From contig NZ_FTNF01000001.1 in the NCBI RefSeq assembly GCF_900156065.1, positions 434,001 through 498,000 of the forward strand: a stretch of 64,000 nt of DNA, given 5' to 3'. The position numbers were made by a program, and so were the translations under genes. The stretch's first letter is position 1. Each line of letters starts with the position of its first letter. Source of the DNA: Micromonospora avicenniae (GTDB lineage Bacteria > Actinomycetota > Actinomycetes > Mycobacteriales > Micromonosporaceae). This document shows, in pieces, positions 33,509 through 41,388 of this stretch. Under the pieces are notes generated by a model. That model was not told the origin of the DNA. It made no database searches and saw only the letters and a program-made list of their open reading frames with translations.

Positions 33509-34774
33509 GTGTCCGTCACCCTCGTATCCCCGATCGACACCCTGTCGGCCGCTCCGGCCGGCAGCGAGCCGCTCAGCGTGCTCGGCGTACCGGGTGAGAT
33601 CAATCTCGACTACGCGGCCACCGCGCCGTGCGCGCGGGTCGCGGCCGACGCGGTGGCCGCGCTGCTTCCGTGGTACGCGAGTGTGCACCGCGGCGCCGGG
33701 GCCCTCTCCCGCCGCTGCACGCTCGCCTACGAGCGGGCCCGGCAGACGGTCGGTGACTTCTTCGGCGCCCGGGCCGAAGACCATGTGATCTTCACCCGCA
33801 ACACCACCGACGCGCTGAACCTGCTGGCCCGGGCGTTGCCCCCCGGCACCACCGTGGTCACCTTCGGCGGCGAGCACCACGCGAACCTGCTGCCCTGGCC
33901 GCGTGGCTCGGTCCGGCTGCCCGTGCCCGCGGACCCGGCCGGGGCGGTACGTGCCCTGGACGCCGCGCTCGCCGAGCTACGCCGGGCGGCGCAGCCCGGG
34001 CTGCCGGTGCTGGTGGCGGTAACCGGGGCGAGCAACGTGACAGGCGAACGCTGGCCGGTGGCCGAGCTGGCCCGGGTGGCCCGGCGCCATGGGGCCCGGA
34101 TCGCAGTGGACGCCGCGCAGCTCGCCCCACACGCACCGGTCGACCTGCTGGCGCTGGACGTCGACTATCTCGCCGTCTCCGGCCACAAGCTCTACGCCCC
34201 GTTCGGGGCCGGAGCGCTGGTCGGCCGGGCGGACTGGCTCGACGCGGCGCAGCCGTACCTGGCCGGCGGCGGCGCCACGGCCCGGGTCGGGGCGGCCACC
34301 CACGAGGTCACCTGGGCGGTCGGGCCGGCGCGGCACGAGGGAGGAACCCCGAATCTGCTCGGCGCGGTCGCGCTGGCCGCCGTCTGCGACGCCCTCGCGG
34401 ACGCGGACCGCGCCGCGCTGCACGACCGGGAGCAGCGCCTGCTCGGCCGGCTGCGGGACGGAATCGCGGCGCTGCCGCACGTCGTGGAGCTGCGCACCTT
34501 CGGTCCAGACGCGCCCCGGGTGGGCATCGTCTCCTTCGTGGTGGCGGGGCGGGACTCCTCCGACGTGGCTGCCGAGCTGGCCCGGGAGCACGCCATCGGG
34601 GTACGCGACGGATTGTTCTGCGCCCATCCGCTCGCCCAGCGACTGCTCATCGAGGCGGCCACGCGCGCCGGACGGCGGGACCTGCCGCCGACCGCGTTGC
34701 GGGCCAGCATCGGGCTGGGCAGCACGGAGGAGCACATCGACCGGCTGCTCGCGGCCCTCGCCACGTTCGCCTGA
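33509..34774 (+). CDS. class V PLP-dependent aminotransferase (cysteine-desulfurase-like)
   Basis: A 421-residue fold-type I PLP enzyme. The aldimine lysine is K227 in SGHKLYAP, with the NLDYAATAP start, DHVIFTRNTTDAL and DAAQLAPH segments. The family includes cysteine desulfurases, SufS, and isopenicillin-N-epimerase-like enzymes. A SAM-IV riboswitch upstream points to sulfur/methionine metabolism. The active-site-loop cysteine seen in NifS/SufS may correspond to C208-type position GLFCAHPL near the C-terminus. GTG start with GGGAGG 7 nt upstream. Confidence 0.82.
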   Translation: MSVTLVSPIDTLSAAPAGSEPLSVLGVPGEINLDYAATAPCARVAADAVAALLPWYASVHRGAGALSRRCTLAYERARQTVGDFFGARAEDHVIFTRNTTDALNLLARALPPGTTVVTFGGEHHANLLPWPRGSVRLPVPADPAGAVRALDAALAELRRAAQPGLPVLVAVTGASNVTGERWPVAELARVARRHGARIAVDAAQLAPHAPVDLLALDVDYLAVSGHKLYAPFGAGALVGRADWLDAAQPYLAGGGATARVGAATHEVTWAVGPARHEGGTPNLLGAVALAAVCDALADADRAALHDREQRLLGRLRDGIAALPHVVELRTFGPDAPRVGIVSFVVAGRDSSDVAAELAREHAIGVRDGLFCAHPLAQRLLIEAATRAGRRDLPPTALRASIGLGSTEEHIDRLLAALATFA

Positions 34775-34862
34775 GCGCCCGGCGGCGGACCGCCGCCCGG
34801 CCCACGGGCACGGCCCGCCCGGTCGGCGGGCACACCGCGTGCCCGGCCGGCCGGGCGGCAGG

Positions 34863-36122
34863 TCAGCCGACCGGAGGCGCTATCGGGGGTTTCGGCCGTC
34901 CGCCGTCCGGTTCGGGGCGGCCGCCCGGGGGCGCGTTGTGGTTGCCGAAGGACTGCCGGATCAACCGGTTCGCCTCCTCCTGATCGATGCCGGAGGCCAC
35001 CAGCAGGTCACTCGCCGCGGTCCGCACCTGGGCCACGACCACGCTGCCGGAGAAACCCACCCCCTCGTCGTACGCCCGGCCGGCCTCGCTGACCGCGCGC
35101 AGCGACCGTTCCCGGGCCTGCTGCGGCTCGTCGCCGACGGCGAACTCGTGTCTGAGCAGGCGCACCGCTTCCGCGAGGTGATCGACCGCGTCCGGCATCG
35201 GCTCGGGGACCGGCTCCTCGTCCTCGATCAGGGTCACCGCGCGGCGGATGAGTGTGCCGCTGTTGCGCATCGCCCGGTCGATGGGCTCGGCCGCCTCCGC
35301 GTAGTGGGTCAGCTCGTTGCGGCGGTGCCACCGCGCCGGTGACAGGGTCGCGGTCTCCTTGGCCCCATCGATCGCCTCGACGAAGGTGTCCAGCTCCGAC
35401 TTGTTGTTACGGAGCCGGTCCAGCGCCCGCTGCACCCGGGCGCGATCCCGGGTGCGCAGCCCCTCCGCGGTGGCGTCGAGCTGCGTGGCGAGCAGATCGA
35501 GCGCCGGCCGGGCGGCCCGGTTGAGCACCCGGAGCGGGTTGAGCGGCAGCAGGATCGCGGTCACCAGCAACGCGACCCCGCCGCCGAGGAAGGCGTCGAC
35601 GAACCGAGGTATCTCCAGGTTCATCGTGGAGGGGCTCAGCGTCACGATCAGTACGGCGGTGGCCGCCGCCTGGATCACGATCGCCACGCTCGCGCCCGCG
35701 AAGATCGTCAGCAGGATGGCCGCGGTGACCACGAGGCCGAGTTGCCAGGCCCCGGTGCCGAGGACGTAGATCAGGCCGTCGCCGATCGCCACCCCGATCG
35801 CCACCCCGACGATCAGCTCCACCGTGCGCCGGAACCGCTGGCCGACGGAGGCAGCCAGGGTGCCGACCGCCGAGATGGGAGCGAAAACCGGCTGCGGGTT
35901 GCCGAGCAGGCGGTGCGACACCAGGTACGCCAGCAAAGCCGCCAGCCCGGCCTGCACGGCCAGCCCGGCGGCCATCCGGACCCGGTGCAGCCGATCGTGC
36001 AGGGTCGCCTTGCTGAGGTGGCGGACCTGCTCCATCGCGTCGGCGATACGCGCACTGTCGACGTCGGCGACCAGCTCCCGAGGGCGCACTCGCCTGATCC
36101 GTCCACGCTCCCGGGTCGCCAT
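34863..36122 (-). CDS. FUSC/aromatic-acid-exporter-like membrane protein
   Basis: A 419-residue protein: short basic N-terminus, six helices in the first 200 residues (LAVQAGLAALLAYLV, then LGTLAASVGQRF and LVVTAAILLTIFAG), and a C-terminal helical cytoplasmic domain with a Pro/Gly tail. FUSC/ArAE proteins export aromatic acids or anchor to the envelope; no substrate can be named. The ATG at 36122 fits the family start. It is divergent from the HD-domain gene. Confidence 0.78.
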   Translation of the reverse strand: MATRERGRIRRVRPRELVADVDSARIADAMEQVRHLSKATLHDRLHRVRMAAGLAVQAGLAALLAYLVSHRLLGNPQPVFAPISAVGTLAASVGQRFRRTVELIVGVAIGVAIGDGLIYVLGTGAWQLGLVVTAAILLTIFAGASVAIVIQAAATAVLIVTLSPSTMNLEIPRFVDAFLGGGVALLVTAILLPLNPLRVLNRAARPALDLLATQLDATAEGLRTRDRARVQRALDRLRNNKSELDTFVEAIDGAKETATLSPARWHRRNELTHYAEAAEPIDRAMRNSGTLIRRAVTLIEDEEPVPEPMPDAVDHLAEAVRLLRHEFAVGDEPQQARERSLRAVSEAGRAYDEGVGFSGSVVVAQVRTAASDLLVASGIDQEEANRLIRQSFGNHNAPPGGRPEPDGGRPKPPIAPPVG

Positions 36123-36196
36123 GTCCGCTACTACCCGAGGTGTGCCGGGTGAATCCTCGCTTCCGCACCGTTCCCCGGCTGGGGCAGACTCGTCGC

Positions 36197-36853
36197 GTGG
36201 CCGACCTACTCGAACGGTGGCGGGCGGCGGCCCGGGGCGCCGGGGCGACCGGCCCGGCCGGGCTGACCGACGCCGGGGAAGAGTTGATACACCGGTGGCG
36301 GGAGCCGCACCGGCACTACCACACCGTCGACCACCTGCGCGCGGTGCTCGACGTGGTCGATCGGCACGCGGAGCTGGCCGGACGACCGGATCTGGTCCGG
36401 CTGGCCGCCTGGTGCCACGACGCGGTCTACGACCCACGCGCCGGCGGTGACGCGAACGAACAGGCCAGCGCCGAGCTGGCCGTCCGCCTGCTCACCGGCC
36501 TCGGGCTGCCGGCCGACGCGGTGACGGAGGTCCGCCGGCTGGTGCTGCTCACGGCCGGGCACCAGGTCGACGCCGGGGACGCCGATGGTGCCCTGCTCTG
36601 CGACGCCGACCTCGCGGTGCTGGCCGCGCCGCCTGCGGCGTACGAACGGTACGCGGCGGCGGTGCGGCGCGAGTACGCACACGTGCCCGAACCGGACTTC
36701 CGGATCGGCAGGGCCCGGGTGCTCAGCGCGCTGCTCGGCCTGCCCGCGCTGTTCCGGTCACCTCCGCTGGCCCGCCGTTGGGAGCGGCCGGCACGGGCGA
36801 ACCTGCGCCGCGAACTGGCGGCCCTGGCCACCCCGGGACCCGCTCCGGCGTAG
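36197..36853 (+). CDS. HD-domain-like predicted metal-dependent hydrolase
   Basis: A 218-residue protein of the COG4339 group. The motif order RHYHTVDHL, then CHDAVYDP and NEQASAELA, follows the HD pattern of metal-binding His/Asp residues. Function unknown. GTG start, with CAGACT (36185-36190) 6 nt upstream as a weak version of the leaderless -10. Its last 131 nt overlap the end of the convergent DUF4031 gene. Confidence 0.8.
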   Translation: MADLLERWRAAARGAGATGPAGLTDAGEELIHRWREPHRHYHTVDHLRAVLDVVDRHAELAGRPDLVRLAAWCHDAVYDPRAGGDANEQASAELAVRLLTGLGLPADAVTEVRRLVLLTAGHQVDAGDADGALLCDADLAVLAAPPAAYERYAAAVRREYAHVPEPDFRIGRARVLSALLGLPALFRSPPLARRWERPARANLRRELAALATPGPAPA

Positions 36854-37136
36854 CGGAACCGCCGGCTTGCGCCGCCCGTACCAGGTGCTTCGGCCGGCGC
36901 AGCCCGGCGCCGCGGAGCAGCCGGACCAGCTCGCGGCTGGGCACCACCCGCGCACCGAGCCAGACGGCCACCGGGAACCGGTCGGCCGGGATGTCGTAGT
37001 GGTCCCGGTCGAAGCCGCGCCGAGGCGCACCGAGCGCCTCGGCGAACGCGTGCAGTTCCGCGTAGGAGACGTCGCTGATCAGATGGGACCAGAGCCGGCC
37101 GCGCGACGGCCAGGCGGGCCGATCCAGGTAGAGCAT
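36723..37136 (-). CDS. DUF4031 protein
   Basis: A 137-residue frame whose first 90 residues match DUF4031: LYLDRPAWPSRGRLWSHLIS, ELHAFAEALGAPRRGFDRDHYD. Function unknown. The remaining 45 residues are low-complexity Pro/Gly/Ala and read through the 3' end of the HD-domain gene, so the frame is probably extended beyond its domain. TAGGTT (37144-37149) ends 7 nt before the ATG, supporting the start. Confidence 0.75.
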   Translation of the reverse strand: MLYLDRPAWPSRGRLWSHLISDVSYAELHAFAEALGAPRRGFDRDHYDIPADRFPVAVWLGARVVPSRELVRLLRGAGLRRPKHLVRAAQAGGSATPERVPGWPGPPVRGAGSPVPAAPNGGPAEVTGTARAGRAAR

Positions 37137-37297
37137 GGCCGTAAACCTAGCGCGGTGCCCGGGACCGTCGGCGGCGTCGCGGCGAGGGCCGGGCGACGAT
37201 CCGGCGTGGCCCGGTGCACGATCCTGGATGCCACGCTTGCCACGCACCGCAGTGGATCATGTTGATGAACGGCGTACGGGCACCTAGCCTCTCCTGC

Positions 37298-38698
37298 ATG
37301 GCCGGATCCCCCCTCATCGACGAACTGCGTGCCGCCCTCGGCGAGAGCGCCGTGCTGACCGATCCGGACCTGCTCCGGACGCACGAACGCGACGAAGCCG
37401 ACCTCTGCGCCGCCGGCACCCCGTTGGTCGTCACCCGCCCGCGCAGCACCGAGGAGGTGGTGGCCGTGGTCCGGGCCGCGGCCCGGCACGGCGTACCGGT
37501 GGTGCCGCAGGGAGCCCGTACCGGCCTCGCGGGCGCCGCGAACGCGGTCGACGGTGCGGTGGTGCTCAGCACCGTCGCGATGAACGAGATCCGGGAGATC
37601 GACCCGGTGAGCCGGATCGCGGTGGTGCAGCCGGGCGTGGTGAACGCGACGCTGGCCGCCGCGGTGGCGAAGCAGGGGCTCTGGTACCCACCGGACCCCG
37701 GCTCCTGGGAGTCCTCCACCATCGGCGGCAACGTCGCCACCAACGCCGGCGGCATGTGCTGCGTGAAGTACGGCGTGACCACGGAGTACGTGCTCGGCCT
37801 GGAGGTGGTGCTCGCCTCCGGCGAGGTGCTGCGTACCGGCCGGCGGACGGCGAAGGGCGTGGCCGGGTACGACCTCACCAGGCTCTTCGTCGGCTCGGAG
37901 GGCACCCTCGGCGTGGTCACCGAGGTGACGGTCGCGCTGCGCCCGGCGCCGGCGGAGTCGCTCACCCTGGTCGCGGTCTTCCCCACCACTGCGACCGCGG
38001 GCACGGCGGTGGCCGAGATCGCCGCCTGCGGGCTCAGCCCGAGCCTGCTGGAACTGCTGGACCAGACCCACCTGCGGGCCATCGAGGCGTACCGGCCGAT
38101 GGGCCTGCGTACCGACGCCCAGGCGCTGCTGCTGGCCGCTGCCGACACCGGCACCCGGGCCGCGGACGACCTGGCCGCGCTGGCGGAGGTGTGCGAGGCG
38201 GCCGGTGCCGACGAGGTCTACGCGGCCACCGACGCGGTCGAGGCGGCCGCCCTGCTCCAGGCCCGCCGGCTCGCTCACCCCGCGATGGAGAAGTTCGCCG
38301 CGGACGCGTACCCGGGCGGCAACGGCGGCCTGGTCATCGACGACGTGGCGGTGCCCCGCGGCTCGCTCGCCGCGCTGCTCGACGGGCTGTCCCGGATCGC
38401 GACGGAGTGCGACGTGCCGATCGGCGTCGTGGGGCACGCCGGGGACGGCAACATGCACCCGAACATCGTGGTGGACCGCGCCGACCCGGCCAGCCTGGAA
38501 CGCGGCCGGCGGGCCTTCGACGAGATCATGCGGCTGGGGCTGGAACTCGGCGGCACCTGCACCGGGGAACACGGGGTGGGCCTGCTCAAGCGGGATTGGC
38601 TGGCCCGCGAGATCGGACCGGTGGGCGTACGCGTGCACCAGGCGATCAAGGCGGCGCTGGACCCGGCCGGGCTGCTGAACCCCGGCAAGGTGCTCTGA
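37298..38698 (+). CDS. FAD-linked oxidase (GlcD/lactate dehydrogenase-like)
   Basis: A 466-residue flavoprotein of the GlcD/VAO family. The FAD-binding segment PQGARTGLAGAANAVDGAVV (about 69-88) and the IGGNVATNAGG region are present, as is the C-terminal GNMHPN and CTGEHGVGLLK that mark glycolate/D-lactate oxidases. The electron acceptor and substrate are not fixed: D-lactate, glycolate or D-2-hydroxyglutarate are possible. No GlcE/GlcF genes are adjacent, so it is a stand-alone form. TAGCCT (37285-37290) ends 7 nt before the ATG. Confidence 0.87.
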   Translation: MAGSPLIDELRAALGESAVLTDPDLLRTHERDEADLCAAGTPLVVTRPRSTEEVVAVVRAAARHGVPVVPQGARTGLAGAANAVDGAVVLSTVAMNEIREIDPVSRIAVVQPGVVNATLAAAVAKQGLWYPPDPGSWESSTIGGNVATNAGGMCCVKYGVTTEYVLGLEVVLASGEVLRTGRRTAKGVAGYDLTRLFVGSEGTLGVVTEVTVALRPAPAESLTLVAVFPTTATAGTAVAEIAACGLSPSLLELLDQTHLRAIEAYRPMGLRTDAQALLLAAADTGTRAADDLAALAEVCEAAGADEVYAATDAVEAAALLQARRLAHPAMEKFAADAYPGGNGGLVIDDVAVPRGSLAALLDGLSRIATECDVPIGVVGHAGDGNMHPNIVVDRADPASLERGRRAFDEIMRLGLELGGTCTGEHGVGLLKRDWLAREIGPVGVRVHQAIKAALDPAGLLNPGKVL

Positions 38699-38813
38699 GC
38701 CTCCGGGCCGCGGTGAGCCGGACCGGCCGGCGGGCCGGCGCGTTCGCCGGGCACCGGCACCACTGCCGGACCCGACCGGCGTGCGGGCCGGCCCGGTGGC
38801 GAGGTGGCGCCGT

Positions 38814-39344
38814 TCAGCCCTTCAGCTCGGCGGGCGTGGCCTGGGTGAGCAGCAGCAGGATCTCGCCGGCGATCCGGGGATCCTCCACCCCGGGGCAGTC
38901 CTCGGTGGTGATCGACCCGACGGCGGTGAGCAGGCTGGAGGTCAGCGCGTCGATGCAGGTCGACCGGTAGTGCCGTGCCTGGTCGGTCTCCGTGGCGAGC
39001 GCCGGGTCGGTGAGCAGTTGCTGCAACCGGTTCACCTGCTCCGGGGCGAGGCTGCCGGTGGAGTTCACCCCGTCCCCGGCGCAGTCGAGGCACTTCCAGA
39101 CGCCGTCCCGCTCGACCTGGAGGGTGCGCAGCGGGCCGTACTCGCCGAGCTTCTGGAAGAGGCTCACCTGGCCATCCCCGACGGTCGTCGGGGCACCCGG
39201 CTCCGGTAGCGCGCTGGCCGGATCGTTCGGCGCGGGCACCGGCTCCTCTGTGGACGCGTGGACCAGGGCGCAGCCGGTCATCGTGGCGACCAGCACCGCG
39301 CTGAGGAGAGGGCCGAGCAGACGGGAACGGGAACGGCGTGACAC
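38814..39344 (-). CDS. lipoprotein, unknown function
   Basis: A 176-residue secreted lipoprotein: signal peptide with lipobox MTGC (C25), then a Pro-rich spacer (30-50) and a helical domain with a CLDC pair (WKCLDCAGDG) and a further CIDA and DCPG. The cysteines may pair. Not recognised. The GTG start is 7 nt from TAGCTT (39352-39357), so it is leaderless, which is uncommon for secreted proteins but consistent with neighbours. Confidence 0.72.
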   Translation of the reverse strand: MSRRSRSRLLGPLLSAVLVATMTGCALVHASTEEPVPAPNDPASALPEPGAPTTVGDGQVSLFQKLGEYGPLRTLQVERDGVWKCLDCAGDGVNSTGSLAPEQVNRLQQLLTDPALATETDQARHYRSTCIDALTSSLLTAVGSITTEDCPGVEDPRIAGEILLLLTQATPAELKG

Positions 39345-39428
39345 TCGCCGGAAGCTACAGCACCGCCGGTTGTGCCTGGTAGCCCTACAGCTCGGTAGCT
39401 TACGGCGAGCACCCGTCGCCGGCAGCGG

Positions 39429-41255
39429 TCAGCTGGAGGGCAGCTTCGCCGGGTCGCCGTCGCCGCCCCGATCGGCGGCGTAACCGCGCACGTCCGGCGC
39501 GCCGAGCCGGACCGCGTCGGCCGCGACGTCGTCCGGCATCAGCTGGGACTCCCGCTCCGCCTCGACCCGGGCCCGGTAGTGCTCCACCTCGCGGGCCCGG
39601 CGCGCCGCGTCCCAGCCGAGCACCGCGCCCATCAGTTCCGCCGCGTGCTCCGCCGACTCGACGCCCCGGTGACTGGTCTCGATCGAGATCCGGGTACGCC
39701 GGGTGAGCACGTCCTCCAGGTGCAGCGCCCCCTCGGCCCGGGCCGCGTACGTGACCTCGGCGGCCAGGTACTCCGGCGCTCCGGCCAGCGGGACGCCGAG
39801 CAGCGGCTCGGCGTCGATCAGCGCGAGGACGTCCAGGGTGAGGGTGCCGTACCGCTCCAGCAGGTGCTCCACCACGCCGACCGGCACGCCGTGTCGCCGC
39901 GCCAGGTCGGCCCGGTCCCGCCACATCGCGGTGTACCCGTCCGCGCCCAGCAACGGCAGGTCGGCGGTGCGCGACGGACGCACCCCACCGAGGCGCCGCG
40001 CGGCCCGGTTCACCACGTCCGAGGCCATCACGCGGTACGTCGTGTACTTGCCGCCGGCCACCAGCAGCAGCCCGAGCATCGGCTCGACGACCGCGTGCTC
40101 ACGGGAGAGCTTCGAGGTGGAGTCCGCCTCACCCGCCAGCAGCGGACGCAGCCCCGCGTACACCCCCTCGATGTCCGCCGTGGTGAGCGGCCGGTCCAGC
40201 ACCGTGTTGACCTGATCGAGCAGGTAGTCGATGTCGCTCGCGGTCGCGGCCGGATGGGAGCGGTCCAACTGCCAGTCCGTGTCGGTGGTGCCGATGATCC
40301 AGTGACCGCCCCACGGGATGACGAAGAGGACGCTCCTGGCCGTACGCAGGATCAGGCCGGCCTCGCCCGTGATCGCCGAACGGGGCACCACCAGGTGCAC
40401 ACCCTTGGAGGCCCGTACGCGCAGCCCGGGCCGCAGCCCGACGTCGTTCAACATCCGCGCCATGTCGTCGCTCCACACGCCGGTGGCGGCGATGACGGTA
40501 CGGGCCCGCACCTCGAACTCGGCGTCCGGCGAGCCGGCCGGCGCCTCCATGTCCCGTACCCGGACCCCGGTGACCTCCCGCGCCTGCCGGATCAGGCCGA
40601 CGGCGCGGGCGCTGCTCACCACGGTGGCACCGAGGCTGGCCGCGGTGCGGGCCAGGGTCACCACCAACCGGGCGTCGTCGACCTGGCCGTCGTAGTAGCG
40701 GATCGCCCCGGCGAGCACGTCGGCGCGCAGACTCGGGAAGATCCGGCGGGCCCCCTCCCGGGTCAGGTGCCGGTGCAGCGGCATGCCGCGGCCGGTGCCG
40801 AAGATCCCGGCGAACGCGTCGTACGTGGCCACCCCGGTGCCGTAGTAGGAGCGGCGGAAGACCCGTCCCGGCAGGTCGCGAACGCCTCGGCCGGCGGGGA
40901 GCGGCACCAGGAACGGCACCGGCCGGACCAGGTGCGGCGCCAGCCGGGTGGCCAGCAGCCCACGCTCGGTTAGCGCCTCGTGGACCAGGTGGAACTCCAA
41001 CTGCTCCAGGTAGCGCAGCCCGCCGTGGATCAGCTTGCTGGAGCGGCTGGAGGTGCCTGCGGCGAGATCACGCGCCTCGACCAGGGCCACCTTCAGCCCT
41101 CGGGAGGCGGCGTCCAGGGCAGCGCCCGCGCCGGTCACCCCACCGCCGATCACCAACACATCGAACCGCTCCGCCCGAAGTTTGCGCAGGTCGCTGCTGC
41201 GACGGTCGGGCGACAGCCGGCCGGCGACGGATCGGGAGACGTTCGGGTCGCGCAC
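39429..41255 (-). CDS. glpD: aerobic glycerol-3-phosphate dehydrogenase
   Basis: A 608-residue FAD-dependent, membrane-associated enzyme that oxidises sn-glycerol-3-phosphate to dihydroxyacetone phosphate. The FAD motif VIGGGVTGAGAALDAASRGL is at about 40, with SSRSSKLIHGGLRYLE typical of GlpD. No glpK or glpF is adjacent. The GTG at 41255 is supported by TACGGT (41262-41267) 6 nt upstream; a frame back to 41291 is not needed. Divergent from the subtilase gene. Confidence 0.93.
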   Translation of the reverse strand: MRDPNVSRSVAGRLSPDRRSSDLRKLRAERFDVLVIGGGVTGAGAALDAASRGLKVALVEARDLAAGTSSRSSKLIHGGLRYLEQLEFHLVHEALTERGLLATRLAPHLVRPVPFLVPLPAGRGVRDLPGRVFRRSYYGTGVATYDAFAGIFGTGRGMPLHRHLTREGARRIFPSLRADVLAGAIRYYDGQVDDARLVVTLARTAASLGATVVSSARAVGLIRQAREVTGVRVRDMEAPAGSPDAEFEVRARTVIAATGVWSDDMARMLNDVGLRPGLRVRASKGVHLVVPRSAITGEAGLILRTARSVLFVIPWGGHWIIGTTDTDWQLDRSHPAATASDIDYLLDQVNTVLDRPLTTADIEGVYAGLRPLLAGEADSTSKLSREHAVVEPMLGLLLVAGGKYTTYRVMASDVVNRAARRLGGVRPSRTADLPLLGADGYTAMWRDRADLARRHGVPVGVVEHLLERYGTLTLDVLALIDAEPLLGVPLAGAPEYLAAEVTYAARAEGALHLEDVLTRRTRISIETSHRGVESAEHAAELMGAVLGWDAARRAREVEHYRARVEAERESQLMPDDVAADAVRLGAPDVRGYAADRGGDGDPAKLPSS

Positions 41256-41388
41256 CCGTCCACCGTAACCGCCGAGAACATCCGGCGGCACGTCGCAGGG
41301 GCTCGCCCCGCCGGCCCGACCGGTGCGCGCCCGGGGTCACCCGCGGCCGTACCGGTCCGCGGGCGGCGGCCCGTCGTACTGTTTCTCA

